This document shows, one piece after another, positions 35,870-48,948 of a stretch of DNA of 64,000 nt (positions are counted from its first letter, which is position 1; each line of letters begins with the position of its first letter). The notes under the pieces are model-generated. The model was not told the origin of the DNA. It ran no database searches and saw only the letters and a list, made by a program, of their open reading frames with translations. The DNA comes from Scalesia atractyloides (Eukaryota; Streptophyta; Magnoliopsida; Asterales; Asteraceae): contig CAMTDV010000003.1 in the NCBI GenBank assembly GCA_947069175.1, positions 46,649,194 through 46,713,193 on the forward strand, read 5' to 3'. Made by a program: the position numbers and the translations under genes.

Positions 35870-37599
35870 AACTCCCCCTTGGATGTTGCTTGGTCTTCGG
35901 TCTTTGGTCTTTGGTCTTCATATGTTGGTCTTCACATAGAATGGTTTGGAGTATCAACAAACTCCCCCTGAAGATCTGCTATCCATTGATAGATCTGCTA
36001 TCCAATGATTAGAGCATCAGGTCTCGAATTTCTAAGAAACTTCAAATCTTTCTTGTTTCCTCTTCTGACTTGTCATAGTTTTACGTTGCTGGTCTTTGTT
36101 TATGTTCTTTTGTATCAATTTGTACTTAATAGACAAATATAATATAACTAGAACACAACTTTCTCAGGGAATACACATGAAAGACTTATCATAATTTCTT
36201 CGTATGATTGTATTCCCTGAACGAGATACAGACACTCGTATGAATTTCAGCTGCAGATTTGAGAAAAACAAGTGACCAAGTCAAATCAAATGACTAGGTT
36301 CATTCATATGAGATACACACACTCAAACGTATTTTAGATTTTGGATTTCTTTTGATGAGTTACTTGTTGCAAGATATTACTTTATGAAGTTGCGATATCA
36401 AACAAAAGGTTCTTTGGGGTATCTTGGTTGAAAACTTTCGAGTCTCAAATTTTGGCTAACTTTCAAAAGTAATATTACAAGCAATAAACTAGACATAAAA
36501 TTAAAATATACAGATAAGCTATATATCTATTGAACAATCTTTTTCCAGTTTCAAGGTAAAGTAATCATACCAGCATTTTAATCTTTGTCAAAAACGATAT
36601 GTGGTATAAACTTCAAAATCAAACAGATAAGCATTCAATTACGATTACTGGTATTGTTGTCCATGTAAGCTCAGACTTATCAGATGTTATCATGATTAGG
36701 AGATATGATTAAGGTATGAATTATACTTACTAGCCGGTGTTCAACCACATCATGACACATTCCTGTATCAAGATATGCACGAGAGAAAATCTTACCGGTG
36801 AGTATACTGCTTTATCATCTGTTTTGACGTATATGAATGATGTGAGATACTCACTTATTTTTGATTGAAAACAAGCCCTTTGTGATTTAATCACTTATTG
36901 ATGAGGAACTTGATTTTCATATGCATGCAGGGCACAGGAGTAAGTCCGTGAACAAGTTAGTACCATCGTACCGACATAGAGACGGAATTAGCTCCCGCAA
37001 GAAGCTGTGATATTTTATCACTTATTTGGGGATGTGATATTTTTATCACTTATTTGATGGTCGTATGCAGTATGTATGATATCATGGAAGTTCTAGACTT
37101 GAGCCACTGTTATTTTTCGGCAAAAGATTCAACCATGATACCCAGATGATAAACAAGCATAAAGACCGTAGATCTCAGAACCTCGACATTCTATCAAATG
37201 AAATTTCGGTACCAAGACCATATGCCAATGAATGGTTCCCACCCGATGTTCTGTCTATTAAGTTTATATCAACCTGCACATTTTAGTCTGATTGTGAGCC
37301 TACCTATACATCATAAGTAAAGCTACTTATCAATCTCCCTTTTATGCTTTTAACCATTTCTGACAAATTTACCGGTGAGTTTTCATCATCTTCAATTTAT
37401 CCAAGAAATTCATTTTTGATTTTTCTAATGTTTTTGTATTTTTCAGAAATTTTCTCCCCCTTAAACAAAGAAGGTAAATAAAAGACATATATTTGTATTT
37501 TCCTGAAATTTACTCCCCCTAAAATATAAAACTGAAAATCTTTTTGTCGTTTAGATTTTTAGAAAGGTATTTACAAAAAAATAGTTAGCCATGGTTGAG
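35870..37599 (-). other. 3' untranslated region of element B
   Basis: 1.7 kb without ORFs between the pol stop and the 3' LTR. It starts with the polypurine tract, then GGTCTTTGG-type short tandem repeats (35887-35932). At 36842-37055 four short hairpins of the type GTGA..TCAC, each followed by TTATT, are spaced over 210 bp. The part near pol (37130-37340) aligns with the equivalent regions of C and D. Confidence 0.8.
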
Positions 37600-40500
37600 T
37601 TACTCGGGCTTCACCTTGATGCCATTGACCAAAAGTAGATAATCAAAACGTGATTTATCAAAGGCTTTGGTAAAAAGATCGGCCCGTTGATGATCCGTGT
37701 GGATTTTAACAACATAGATAAGTCTCTTTTCATAACAATCACGTATGAAATGATACTTAATCTCAATGTGTTTTGTTTTTGAATGATGTACAGGATTCCA
37801 AGTGATCTGCAAAGCAGCTTCATTATCAACATAAATAGGAGTAGTAAGAAATTCAAACCTGTAGTCCCGCATTTGCTGTTGAATCCATAGAACTTGAGAA
37901 CAGCAACTAGAAGCTGAAATATAGTCAGCCTCACATGTTGATGTAGCTACACAAGTCTGCTTTTTGCATTGCCACGTGACTAGGCGATTTCCCAAAACTG
38001 ACATCCTGCTGTTGTTGATTTTGCATCGATTTTGCAGCCGCCATGATCAGAATCACTGAATGCTGTCAGATCAAAGTTATCATCCTTAGGGTACCATAGA
38101 CCAGTGTCAGGGCGACCCTTCAAATAACGAAAGATCCTTTTAACAGCCATCAAGTGAGAAACCTTCGGACTAGACTGATAGCGCGCTAGAAGGCATGTTG
38201 GGTACATTATGTCGGGTCTTGAAGTAGTAAGATACATGAGAGATCCGCTCGTAGCACGATAGAGAAATGGTTCTACATGTTCACCAATTCTGTCTGGAGT
38301 AATCCCATTATTTTGAGCTAATGGAGTTCCCAAAGGTTTTTAGTCATCCATCTGAAATCGTTTGAGTATATCTCCAACGTACTTGGTTTGATGGATAAAA
38401 ATCCCTTCCTTTGATTGCTGAACCTGCAAACCTAAAAAGAAAGTCATTTCTCCCATAGCGCTCATCTAGAACTTCTCATGCATAACCTGTTCGAATTCTT
38501 TGCACATTCGAGTGTTAGTAGACCCAAATATAATATCATCAACATAAACCTGTACGAGCAGCAAGTCCTCGTTCCTTTCCTTGATGAAGAGAGTATAGTC
38601 GATCAAGCCTCGTCGAAAACCATTCTTCAACAGATAGGTAGACAACGTTTCATACCAAGCCCTCGGAGCTTGATGAAGACCATATAACGCCTTGTTGAGA
38701 AGCCAAACCTTGTCAGGATGGAGTGGATCTTCAAAACCTGGCGGTTGCTCAACATATACTTCCTCTTCTACCACACCATTAAGAAATGCACTCTTCACAT
38801 CCATCTGATAAACAGTGAACTTCTTGAAGGACACATAAGCCAAAAAGATTCTTATGGCCTCAAGTCGTGCAACCGGTGCATAAACTTCATTGTAATCGAT
38901 CCCTTCGACCTGATTAAAACCTTGAACAACCAATCGCGCTTTATTTCTTACAACAACACCTCGGTCATCCTTCTTGCACTTGTACACCCATCGTGTACCA
39001 ATCTTCTTGTAGCCGTCAGGCCTGTCAACCAATTTCCAGACGCCTAACTTCTGAAACTGCTGAAGTTCTTCCTGCATGGCTTCAACCCAAGAGTCTTCTT
39101 TCATTGCCTCCTTCCAAGATTTTGGTTCTACTTGGTACACGTAGCAGGCAAAAGACCAATCATTCAGACCACCAGATTCCCTGATTCCCGAATACAATCC
39201 AACATTCTGGTTGTTTCGAAGTTGATTACGAGTCTGCACACCACTCTGGACATCTCCAATAATATTCTGCTGAGGATGGATATTATGGATTCGAGTTTCT
39301 GGAACATCAGGAACTCGAGAATTGATACCCAAGTTGTTGATATTCAGGTCAACAGTTAAATCGAGAGCTGGATTTGATGACGTTGTCGATGCCTGTCCTT
39401 CAGTCGTTCCTTGAGGTTGAATATTTGACGTACCATCTGAAATTCTAGGAACCGCACCAGAGGTTGCTTCATTTGCATCATGAAACTCATCATCTTCTGA
39501 TGAAACATTATAATCCGCAGTGTCTTTGAATTCCTCATTTTGAACAAGATTGTTAACCGAAGTTGATACTTGAGGGTTAACAATAATTGGTCGAACTAAT
39601 GATGAGTCCACTGCTGTATCACTTTCCAATAAAATCTGAGCAGTAGCTATTGCATCATCAAAAGTTGGCAGATTAAAGGAGTCAAATAGCCCATCATAGT
39701 CAAACATCCAAGGAGCACCTGAAGCTCTAACCGCTTCTGTATATCTCTGAACCTTGACTTCACCCCATTCTTCAATTTCTTTGAAGAAAAATTCCACACC
39801 CTGAAATTTGGAGTAGCATATCCAAGAAAGAAACCTTCGATAGCCTTCGGACCAAACTTTCCATGTGGGTCGATCATAGTGCATGGAGCTCCAAAAGGTT
39901 CTAAGAAAGAAATATTCGGTTTCCTTTTATTTAACAACTCAAAGCATGTCTTCCCATGTCTTTTCACCGTCAGAACTCTATTCATCGTATAGCATGTAGT
40001 AGCAACAGCTTCTCCCCAAAATTGTACGGGAAGTTCTGATTCTACTAACATGGTTCTTGCAGTTCCAATAAGAGTTCTATTCTTCCTCTCAGTGACGCCC
40101 TTTTGTTGTGGAGTGTATCAAGAACTGTATCATGCAGAATACCCTTTGAGGAACAGTACTCGTCCATAACTTGATTCTTGAATTCGGTGCCATTGTCGCT
40201 TCTGATTCTCCTTACCTTCAGATTGTACAAATTTTCTAGCAGAGTCAGGAGATTCTTGAGGAGAGTATGAACCTCACTCTTGTGTGCCAACATGCTTACT
40301 GATGAGAATCTGGAATAGTCATCAGTAACTACCAGACAATAAGAATCACCAAAGGTTGTCTTCTGTTTCATAGGTCCAAAGAGGTTCCTATGAAGACGTT
40401 CCAGTGGCATATTTACTGTGTTGATCTTCTTCACAGGATGGGATTTTCTTGCTTGCTTCCCTTTCTGGCATGATACACAAACGTCTTGAAGATGAAAGTT

Positions 40501-41048
40501 CTTCACTGGTACACCATTCACTAGATTGTTCTTCACCAAATAGTTCATTTCCTCAGGTGAATGTGTCCCATACGTCTGTGCCAAGAGATTGATTCCTTCT
40601 CGGTGGCTTTGGAGACAAAACATGTGACTTGTGCAGATGTTGTAATAGCTTGGCTTATATCAAGAATATACAAATCATTAATTCTTGGAGCGGACAGGAG
40701 AATCCATTCCTTGGGGATTTTGAATCCAGGCTTCAGCACATAACATCCGGCATCATCAAAATGTATCGTGAACTTCTTGTCACAGATTCGAGAAACGCTA
40801 AGAAGATTGTGATCAATTTGCCACACATAATTGATCTTGTCGAAGCTTACAACACCATTGGAGACCATTCCATCTCTAGTGATGTATCCACCTTTGTCAC
40901 CAGCAAAAGCAACATAACCACCCCTAATACTTTTCACATCATATAGGAGCCGCAAGTCGCCCATCATGTGCCTTGATGCTCCACTGTCAGCAATCCAATG
41001 ACTGTTTACAGTTCCTCCTGGAACATCCTGCACATTGCACAAACAATA
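37600..41048 (-). pseudogene. pol: Pol of element B
   Basis: Same frame as gag after TAA (41049-41051). Protease: WIADSGASRHMMGD. Pre-integrase: SWHRRMGHIHLRK, and after a shift CVSCQKGKQARKSHP. Integrase core: NLFGPMKQKT, VTDDYSRFSSVS and RIRSDNGTEFKN (two acidic residues visible); the third, in the QQKG..ERKN region, is disrupted by a lesion near 40110. Integrase tail: WGEAVATTCYTMNRVL, ELLNKRKPNISFLEPFGAPC. Reverse transcriptase: 38466-39200 with IDYNEVYAPVARLEAIRIFL, DVKSAFLNG, LYGLHQAPRAWYE and the catalytic YVDD (38535-38546). RNase H: AFSDSDHGGC, CEADYISASSCCSQVLW and ADLFTKAFDKSRFDYL. It is the best preserved pol in the window, with about five frame breaks (near 40600, 40110, 39800, 38470-38340 and 38000). 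Confidence 0.93.
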
Positions 41049-41051
41049 TTA
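41049..41051 (-). other. Gag/Pol boundary stop codon of element B
   Basis: TAA directly after AWVLISN, with protease continuing in the same frame (YCLCNVQD...). The same arrangement occurs at 29871-29873 in C, with close relatives at 12781-12783 in D and 50233-50235 (TGA) in E. Confidence 0.8.
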
Positions 41052-44000
41052 GTTTGAGATGAGGACCCAAGCCTTAGTGGTCTTGGGTCGTCCCTTATCA
41101 TCGAGAAATGTAATCTCAATTTCTTGTTGATTAACAAACTGAGAACCTCCTTTTGAACCATTACCGGTCTTCTGTTTCCAAGATCCTTGTTTATTACCAG
41201 ATTTACTTTTATTTACAGTTTCAACAGTGTCTGGTTTTATTAACTTTGAAGATATTTGATCCTTTTTCGAAGAATCCGATTTTAAAGCTTTCTCAACTGC
41301 TTTTACTTGTTTACGTATTTGTTTCTCTTTTTGATCTTTAATAATTCGTTTATCTTATGTCGGAAAATAGATTTACGTTTGCAAGTTGGTTCATGAGGGG
41401 TCTTCTCTATACATAGTGATTTGGCTGGATTTTGACAATCCTTTATAATATGGCCACACTCTCCACATTTGAAACAAGTTGTCCTTTCAACAAAACTAGG
41501 AGATTGTGTTTCTTGGCTTGACGTTGAACTTGTGGGTTTTGAGGTACTAGGTTCATTTTCATTACCTCCATTAGTGTGGTGGATGTAATTGTTTTGACTA
41601 TTTCTTTTCAAAATCGTAACTTTCTTTACAAAATCAACATTAGATTTTCCTTGAAAAGTTTCGAATTTATCGGTACCTTTAGAACTCACTAATTTAACAG
41701 TTTTGGCATTTTTCTGGTAGCGAGAGCCTTTTGCTTCCACCTTCGGTTGAGAAACTGTATACTTTTCAACTCGCTTCCATTGTTTTTCTTTTGAAGCGGA
41801 TAATAGTTGTGATTTGGTGGGCTTTTTCTTCTCTAAAGGTTTGGTTGTTGACTTTTCAAAAACTGATCTATAGAGGTTGGATTTACGTTTTTAATTGGAA
41901 ATTCTTTGTTTGAATAGATTTTCTTATCTCCAACCAAGGTATACAACACATTATCTACTTCTTGTGGAGACACACTTGTCTTCACAGATTTCTTAGGAAC
42001 GGTCTCTTGATTCTCAACAGATTGAGTACTAGGAGTAGCAGATGATTCTACTCTTTTCCTTTTATCAAGAGGCTGGTCCTGATGATCATTTCTTGATTCA
42101 TCATCTGATGTATCATCCTCCTCTTCATCAGAAGGATTTTGAACAACGTCAGATGATGAATTTTCTGGCTTGCTCGGTTCTTGGGAGGAATTGCCTAGTT
42201 TGAACCCTAACCTTGCTGTGAATTCTTCAGGATTCAAAGGTACAAGGGTTCAAAACGAGGCATCTCCTCTTCATCAGGAATTTTGGTATAGTTATGTTTC
42301 ATTGGGGGTGGACACGAATTATACCCTATGCATTGAACATCTCCCTTTAGTTTTAGAACTTCAATGATATGATCAAGCACATATTGCGAGTTAGAATAAC
42401 TTTCCAATTTGCGTTTGATCGAATCATATTCGCATTTGGCGATAGCTAACTCTTTCTTTGTTTCTTCTAGGAGATTAATGTAGTTATTAATTCGTGTCTG
42501 TTTATTCAAAACTTTGTTTGTTAATTCAAAAATAGTTTTCTTAAGAGTTTCTATTACAGATTTGAATTCTTTTTCCAAATTCGCCTCTTTGCATTTTGAT
42601 AATTCAACAACTAAATTTTGATTATGACTGTTGACGGTTTCATATTTTATTTTCAACTCAACACAGTCATGTAAACAGTAGGAGGGTCAGAATTTGACTG
42701 TTTTGAAGAACCTTCAACATTTGCCATAAAGGCAGTGTGATGAGGAAATGATGCATCATCTGTAGAGAGTGCCTCTGTCTCTTTCACTGAAACTTCTGCA
42801 TTCCTCGTCATACCCACCTTTTCATTCTTCAACAACTTAGCTTCGCTCAGCAACTTTTCAACCTCAACATCACTTCCTTTCTTCTCACTAGAATCAGATC
42901 CATAGCCATCTGAACTTAAACATTCTTCATCAGAACTACCAGCATCCCCAGATGTATCGTCATTATTTGGAGTGTTGATGCTATGATCATGCTTGATTTA
43001 ATCCACGATCTTTGCATAGCATGTAGTTCTTCCGTTGTTCTCACTTCCCAACTGTACTGACCAATCGTATCCCTCATCAGACTGAACTACCAAAGCTCTA
43101 TGCGTGTTTGAGGGTCCTGATTGATTGGTGTTGTTAGAGTTGCCAACAACTACTATTCTTCTTTCATTGTTGTACTGTGCTGTGTTGGATGGTTGAGATT
43201 GATTTCGAAAGGGGTTGTGATTTCCTTCCTTGCTGGGTCTAGTGCATTCCCGCTTGAAGTGACCTCTTTCTCCACAGTTGAAGCAAGTAACGGCGGTTTT
43301 GTCAAAGCCGTATTTTGTATCCTTCTTTCTTTCCAAACTGGTTCTACCCATTCTTCTCATATAATCCTTCGCTCTTCTCATAGTGCTTGCAAATGCCCAC
43401 TTGATTTCCATCAGCTCCATTTCATCTCGGTCAATTTGTTCATAGTCTTCGTTTGTCAAATTGATGTTTCCTATTTGACCTGAAACTAAACCACAATAAG
43501 CATTGACCATGGTATTTAGAAGTTCCGCATGTTCCTGTGCAACTTCTACATAAATCTTGGAGAATTTGACATGTCAAGTTTGACAGTGTTGGGATTTGCA
43601 GATTGACTGTTGCTTCCATAGAAAGCTTGTTGAGGAGCTTGCTGTGGAGCTTTCTGCGCTAAATCTCTTGGATGTGGAAGGAAAGCTTTTGGATCAAAAG
43701 CTTGTCCATAGGCTGGATTACTCGAACCTGTAGACTGACTTGATTAGACAGGTTGGGGTAGGAAAGGGTTCACGTTTGACAAAAACGCGGTCTGCAGCTT
43801 CGGTTGCTGACTTGAGCTTGTACCTGCATTTATACCTCCAAAATAATCTCAGGGTTTTGTGGAACATTTACTCGTTGTGCCTTCTGGAGCTCTTCTTCAT
43901 TCTTGTTCTCCAGTTTCTGCACAAATTCATAAATACTAATTGAGTCCAAAACACCTGTATGTTTTAAAAGATCAATAAATTAACCCCATTTTGGTGGTAA

Positions 44001-44686
44001 AGCATCAGCAAATCGCATCACAATTTCTTGTGGAGCTGCTAACACTTTATACGAGTACATTTCGCTGAGAAGATGATAAAACCGAGTGGTCATATCATTC
44101 AAGGTTTCGTTCTCCATGAACATGAAACCTTCAAACTCTTTCTTGAGCAGATCATGCTGAATCTTCCTGGTAGCAGCATTACCTTCACCTCTTGCTTCAA
44201 AAGTGTCCCACAAATTTTTCGATGTAGTACAATACACAAATTGATGATAAATGTCTTTATGAAGAGCTTGTGTGAGGATAGCAAACGCCTTCTTCTCTAG
44301 ATCGTAAGCTTTCTTGTCACTTTCGTCTAGATTGGCCAATGAGGTTGGATTTGATCCAGCTTCTTCAAGTGATTCCTTGTAGGTTGTAGTGAAACACGTC
44401 CACAATTCTGTGTTCTGTCCAAGAACGTATGTATGAAAACGACTTTTCCAAGAAGGATAATCGTTCATATGATTTAGCTTGGGCGGACGGTTGTTACTCC
44501 CTGTTTCACTTTTGCTCATTAACAGAGTTGGATGCTTTGATTCTAATTCGCAACACCTGCCCATTGATTTGCAGAGATCATTGTTGTATGTTGAGGCATC
44601 AAATATTTTACCCATGATGTTGCGGATCTTTGAGAAGACTCCTGATTTGAGCTTGAACAACCCCAATCCCACGGGTTAGAACTCAT
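41052..44686 (-). pseudogene. gag: Gag of element B
   Basis: Start ATG 44684-44686 (MSSNPWDW-type), about 1,200 codons in total. Capsid domain 44540-43980 (NDYPSWKSRFHTYVLGQ, LWDTFEARGEGNAATRK, ALPPKWG, then a stop). Knuckle 1: CFNCGERGHFKREC (43244-43285). Coiled-coil region 42660-42240 with NLLEETKKELAIAKCEYDSI and the conserved CPPPMKHNYTKIPDEEE block. Acidic/Ser stretch 42200-42060. Knuckle 2: CFKCGECGHIIKDC (41435-41476). Basic linker, then GRPKTTKAWVLISN and TAA. Frameshifts are few (near 44560, 42960, 42650, 42230, 41880 and 41320). Confidence 0.92.
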
Positions 44687-45387
44687 TATATTTTCTTGTT
44701 TTTATAAAAATTTAGAGCTTTTAAAGTTTCAAAATTATAATTACCTTTTAAAATTCACAGATCTGAAAATATGACAAATTCTGAAAATCACATAGCTTGA
44801 AAAACACGAAAAACAAACTATAACGAAAGTTATTCGTACGAACCAAGTTCGTGCGGATGATCAACTCTTTCGTATGAAACAAGGATGTTTCGTGCGAGAC
44901 AGTTGTATCGTGTGGATCAGATGATTCGTGCGAGTCAGATGTTTCGTACGAATCAATTCAGTCGCACTAACTGTTTTATCAGCGTTTTTCAGAGTAATCT
45001 TTTCAGAAATGGTTTGGTGAGAAATTTTCTTTCTTGTGTAGACCTGCTTTTTCGAAAATACCTATTGTCTTACCCACTTTTAGTTAAAACACATATTTTT
45101 AACAGTCAACAGTCCAAGTCCAGATCCAAGTTAGAAAAAGTCAACCCTACCAAAACTAATCAGATTCAAATTTTTGAAGATTTCTTCTTTAATGGTTTTC
45201 TTCAGAAAAATTTTACCATAAAAATTTTCTGCATGCAACAAATTTTAACCAAGTTTTAAGTTAGTTAACTATCTAAAACTTATGTTTTCTGTTGGAGATT
45301 CAAAAACACTTCAGAAATCTTCAAACTAGCTTAGACATAACTAAGCCCGTTTTTGAACATGGAAAGAGCCAAAGCTCTGATACAACT
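44687..45387 (-). promoter_or_regulatory. Leader and primer site of element B
   Basis: 701 bp. The primer site (plus GCTCTGATACAA, sense TTGTATCAGAGC, one mismatch to initiator tRNA-Met) lies at about 45374-45385. TTCGTACGAA, TTCGTGCGAG and related motifs cluster at 44830-44980. Confidence 0.85.
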
Positions 45388-46052
45388 TGTAGGTCCACCT
45401 GAGGATCAAGATAAACTTGTTCCTTGTTCATATAACATACACACAAGTGCGGAATCCAAGTGTGCATGCAACCAAAGCAAAGTAAAGAACACGGGGTAAC
45501 CAAAGATTCACTATCTTGATTAATGATTGAGAATAAGTACAAACATATACACACAATGCTCGTATGACTCAAACAAACTCGTTGTGTTATTGTGTCTTTG
45601 ACTTCACCTTGACCAACCAACCCCCAACTGAGAGGTGCATGTCTACTTATATAGTGTCTGTCTAGACATTCGTACGAAACACGATTCTAGACATACGAAC
45701 ACACTATTTCACATGAGACACATCTCCAGGAAATTGGTGCGGAACAGATGTTTCGTACGAAATACTCAATTCGTACGAAATACTATTTGATTCTTACCAA
45801 ACATGTGATTCGTACGAATCCTCTGACTCGCACAGAATCCTTATCTTTGGAGAACGTGTGCAGACATGACGTACACAAGACATATCAGTATGCACACATG
45901 CAACTGATTAACACAGACAAGCTAAGATGTCGTACTAGATCAAGATAGAAGGATATCTCGATCTATTCGAACGACCAAACCTATACAGACACTTGAGCAA
46001 AGACCGTACAATTACATCTATAACTAAGAACAAGCGACAAACTGTATCAACA
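45388..46052 (-). repeat. 5' LTR of element B
   Basis: 665 bp, TGTAGGTCCACC to GTATCAACA on the plus strand. TATA box at 45646-45655. Several TTCGTACGAA motifs (45668-45830). Compared with the 3' LTR it lacks about 22 bp near 45609. Confidence 0.95.
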
Positions 46053-46954
46053 AAACCAATACGCATGTAGGATACATATGTTGCAGACACCAAAAGTTAA
46101 ACAATACGACTTAAAAGGAACGCAAAAACTGTGAGTTCATGTCCCTCCTTTCACTTATTCTAAGTTCTGTTTTAAAACATCGAGGGGAAATACATGTCAT
46201 GTCAAAACAGTATGTTAGCTATGAGTTAGCAGATAACAGATCACTGTGCGTAAGTAGGAAATAACAATAGTAACCATTAATCACTTAGTGACCAAGGTGC
46301 AAAAGAGGTAGATTTATTGAGTTTGAGACCCGCTCCACTCCTGGTTGGTATACCCATTGGAGTGCTTTTGTGTTCCCAAAATGTCAAAGAAGTCTCGATT
46401 TGGTTACTTACTTATGGCACTAGTATGTCTGGGTGCTCGCGACACACTGATAGATTCTAAATTAACTCATTGATGCTAATAAAATACTTGGATTTCAATA
46501 CAGGTTTTCAAAGATGACATTTGGATATGAAAACAATAAACTACATGAACTCGCCAACTTTATGTTGACTTTTAAAATTACATGTGTTTCAGGACGCAGG
46601 ACTTGGGCTGGTGATGGGATCCGGGTATGGGATTTTCCAGACAACGATGTATTACTTTTGGAGGGTTAGCCCTTTATATCCCAACCTCGTTTGGGTATAT
46701 AGAGGTCAAAGCCTCAACATGAAATTGTGATGAAAACACTATCCTCTTTTGGAACAATGTCTTTTAAACTATGTTTGTAAAGGTAGTCTGAAACTGATAA
46801 CAATGTGATTCCACCTTTTGATGGTTGTAATATCAGAACGAAACTTATGAATGGCATGCATCGTTGTTAATTTAAATGTTTACTATATTGGATGCAATGA
46901 TTACCTAGTAGTCACACACTTGGGCTTCCGCTACGACCAGGGTGTGACAACACT

Positions 46955-48086
46955 CTTGCCAACGAACTTCCTGCCCGTTCTGTTCATGAACCTCTTCACC
47001 CTTCTAGAGATCATGGCCATCTGCCATTGCAAATCCATCTCCTCTAAGTCATCAGGGTCGATCTGATCATAATCTTCATCAAACGTTGCAGGATCAAATA
47101 TTTTTCCCTGAATGTAGTTCTTGTAGGAAGCAACGAAAGAAGCAAGCAATGCCAGGTGATCTTCAGCACTTTTGACACTTAGAGGCATAGACTTAGAACT
47201 GTTGTTACTTGATTGTTGTCTCTTAGCCCCTGACGAGCCTCCTAAAGCAGCAACAAAACATACTTCTCCATCAGAATTGGTCACGATCTGTTCATTCTCA
47301 CATGAGAGAACGCAGTTGCAGTGTCACTAGAAGCATTGTTGGAAGATGAAGGTGTAAGACCTTTATAAATCCCTGGATCTGGAACCTGATCATAACCCGT
47401 TTCCTTCTTCTTCTTCATATTGAGCTCATAAGCTCTCAATTTTCTAACAACCTCTCCCAAGTCTTTCTTTTCATAGTCAGCTTCACCCTTTATCATCAAC
47501 GTGTAAATATCCTACTTTGCAGGTAAAGCATCCAGCAACTTGTCATTTATCTCCCCATCTGTGTATCCTTCTATGTCATAATTATCTATTTCTGACATCA
47601 GATGATAATATCTCGTGATAATATCTTCATGGGATTCATTTATCATTCCTTTAAACACAACAAACTGTTTCTTTAGTAGATCAACCTTGTCCTTCTTCAC
47701 ATCGGTATTGCCCTCATACCTCTTCTCTAGGGAATCCCACATCCCCTTTGATGTTGTATAATGCTTGAATGTATGTTTGATGCCATCAGGTGACGACATC
47801 TTGATAGCAGCTAAGGCTTTCTTCTCAGACTCATACATCCTCTTCTCAGCTTCAGACATATTCACGTAAGCAGTAACACGTTGTCTACCCTCAAAATCAT
47901 GCGTTGGGTTAGGTACCCATCTTGAATACAGATCCACATCTGTGTGTCCTGATATTCAATAAAGGATTGAAACCTATACTTCCAAGTTAGATAGTTCTCT
48001 ACCTTCAGCATCTTTGGAGGTTTGTTTGTGGTACTAGCCTCATGCTCCATTCTCAACAGCTCATTTAGGTTGGACATATTCGACAT
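46955..48086 (-). pseudogene. gag: Gag of element C, N-terminal part
   Basis: The start ATG at 48084-48086 gives MSNMSNLNELLRMEHEASTT. Capsid domain: ENYLTWKYRFQSFIEYQDTQ, then MWDSLEKRYEGNTDVKKDKV and ITRYYHLMSEIDNY and NDKLLDALPAK. The 'YNNYIQGKIFDPATFDED'-like region and RVKRFMNRTGRKFVGK follow, then LTR2 interrupts, about seven codons before knuckle 1. Frame breaks lie near 47900, 47510 and 47285. Confidence 0.9.
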
Positions 48087-48948
48087 TTTTACCGAACCGG
48101 CTCGTTAAAAACGTTAAAACTTGTCCGAAATGAGTGGTTACCAAATTATATCGTTAGACTCGTCTCGACGATACGATTCTAATGATGTATATTGTTCGAT
48201 TATGATTTTTGAAGTTTTCGTGCTTTTTTTTGGTCCTAAAATCACACGGGTCTAACTGTCCAATCGATTCGTCAAAATTGTCTATGGATCAACTTCTATG
48301 TCCGAAAATGTTTAACTCTAGTTACGTCAGCTGGTTAACTTTCCAACTTTTTGTGTATAATTCGGAATAGTGTAAAATCCGGAACAATAACTTGGATTTA
48401 CAATCCGAGATGAAAATCTGGAACAGTAATCCGAACTGCTAATCTGAAATGGTGATCCGGAATAGTGATCCGAAATGAAATCTGGAATGCATTGATCTGA
48501 TCCGAAATGGAAATCCGGAATAGTTCTGAATCCGAGATGGAATCCGGAATAACTTCTGATCTGAAAATCAATCCGAAATAGCTTCTGATCCGAAATGGAA
48601 TCCGAAATGGCTTCTGGTCCGAAATTCAATCTGAATTGCACTTTTCCAGATCCGAATTGCAAGTCTGATGATCCGAAATGCAGATTCTGATCCGAAATCC
48701 AAGTCTTCAATCCGAAATACTATGCTTTTTAATCCAGAATGCAAGTCTTCAATCCGAATTGCAAGCTGTTAATCCGAAATCACCATAGAAAATCCGAAAT
48801 ACTTACAAAACCCTAAAACAGCCATCAAAACCCTAACTCAGCCGTCACAAACTTCAAGAACAGCCTCCAAAACGCCCAAAAACCCAATTTTCTACGGTCA
48901 CGATTCTGAACCGAGCAATAATCAAGAGTCGAATGCTCTGATATCAAT
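48087..48948 (-). promoter_or_regulatory. Leader of element C with ATCCGAAATG repeats and primer site
   Basis: 862 bp. Between about 48357 and 48790 there are some 25 copies of ATCCGAAATG or close variants at irregular spacing of 15-25 bp, more than in D. The primer site next to the LTR has one mismatch (plus GCTCTGATATCA, sense TGATATCAGAGC). Confidence 0.85.

Larger units (their letters stand above)
35176..46052 (-). mobile_element. Copia element B, complete
   Basis: 10.9 kb with LTRs of 694 bp (35176-35869) and 665 bp (45388-46052), flanked by the perfect duplication AAACC (35171-35175 and 46053-46057). It is the innermost element of the nest, so the most recent of the four. The LTR length difference comes mainly from a deletion of about 22 bp near 45609 in the 5' LTR and a smaller one near its end; substitutions are few. 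Confidence 0.96.
31789..46949 (+). mobile_element. Gypsy solo LTR2 inside gag of C, hosting element B
   Basis: TGTGACAACTGG at 31789 to GGGTGTGACA at 46949, with duplication ACACT (31784-31788 and 46950-46954). Without element B it is about 4.28 kb. No internal gypsy sequence lies between its ends, so it is a solo LTR. The family is identified by LTR3 (63329 on), which follows a gypsy pol and polypurine tract and starts with the same sequence. It carries no credible ORF; the AACCCTAA-rich blocks, the TA-rich DNA and a minisatellite make up its middle. Confidence 0.93.

Noticed and set aside
39132..39359. Plus-strand ORFs within 38478-39359
   Set aside because: Antisense shadows of the reverse transcriptase of element B.
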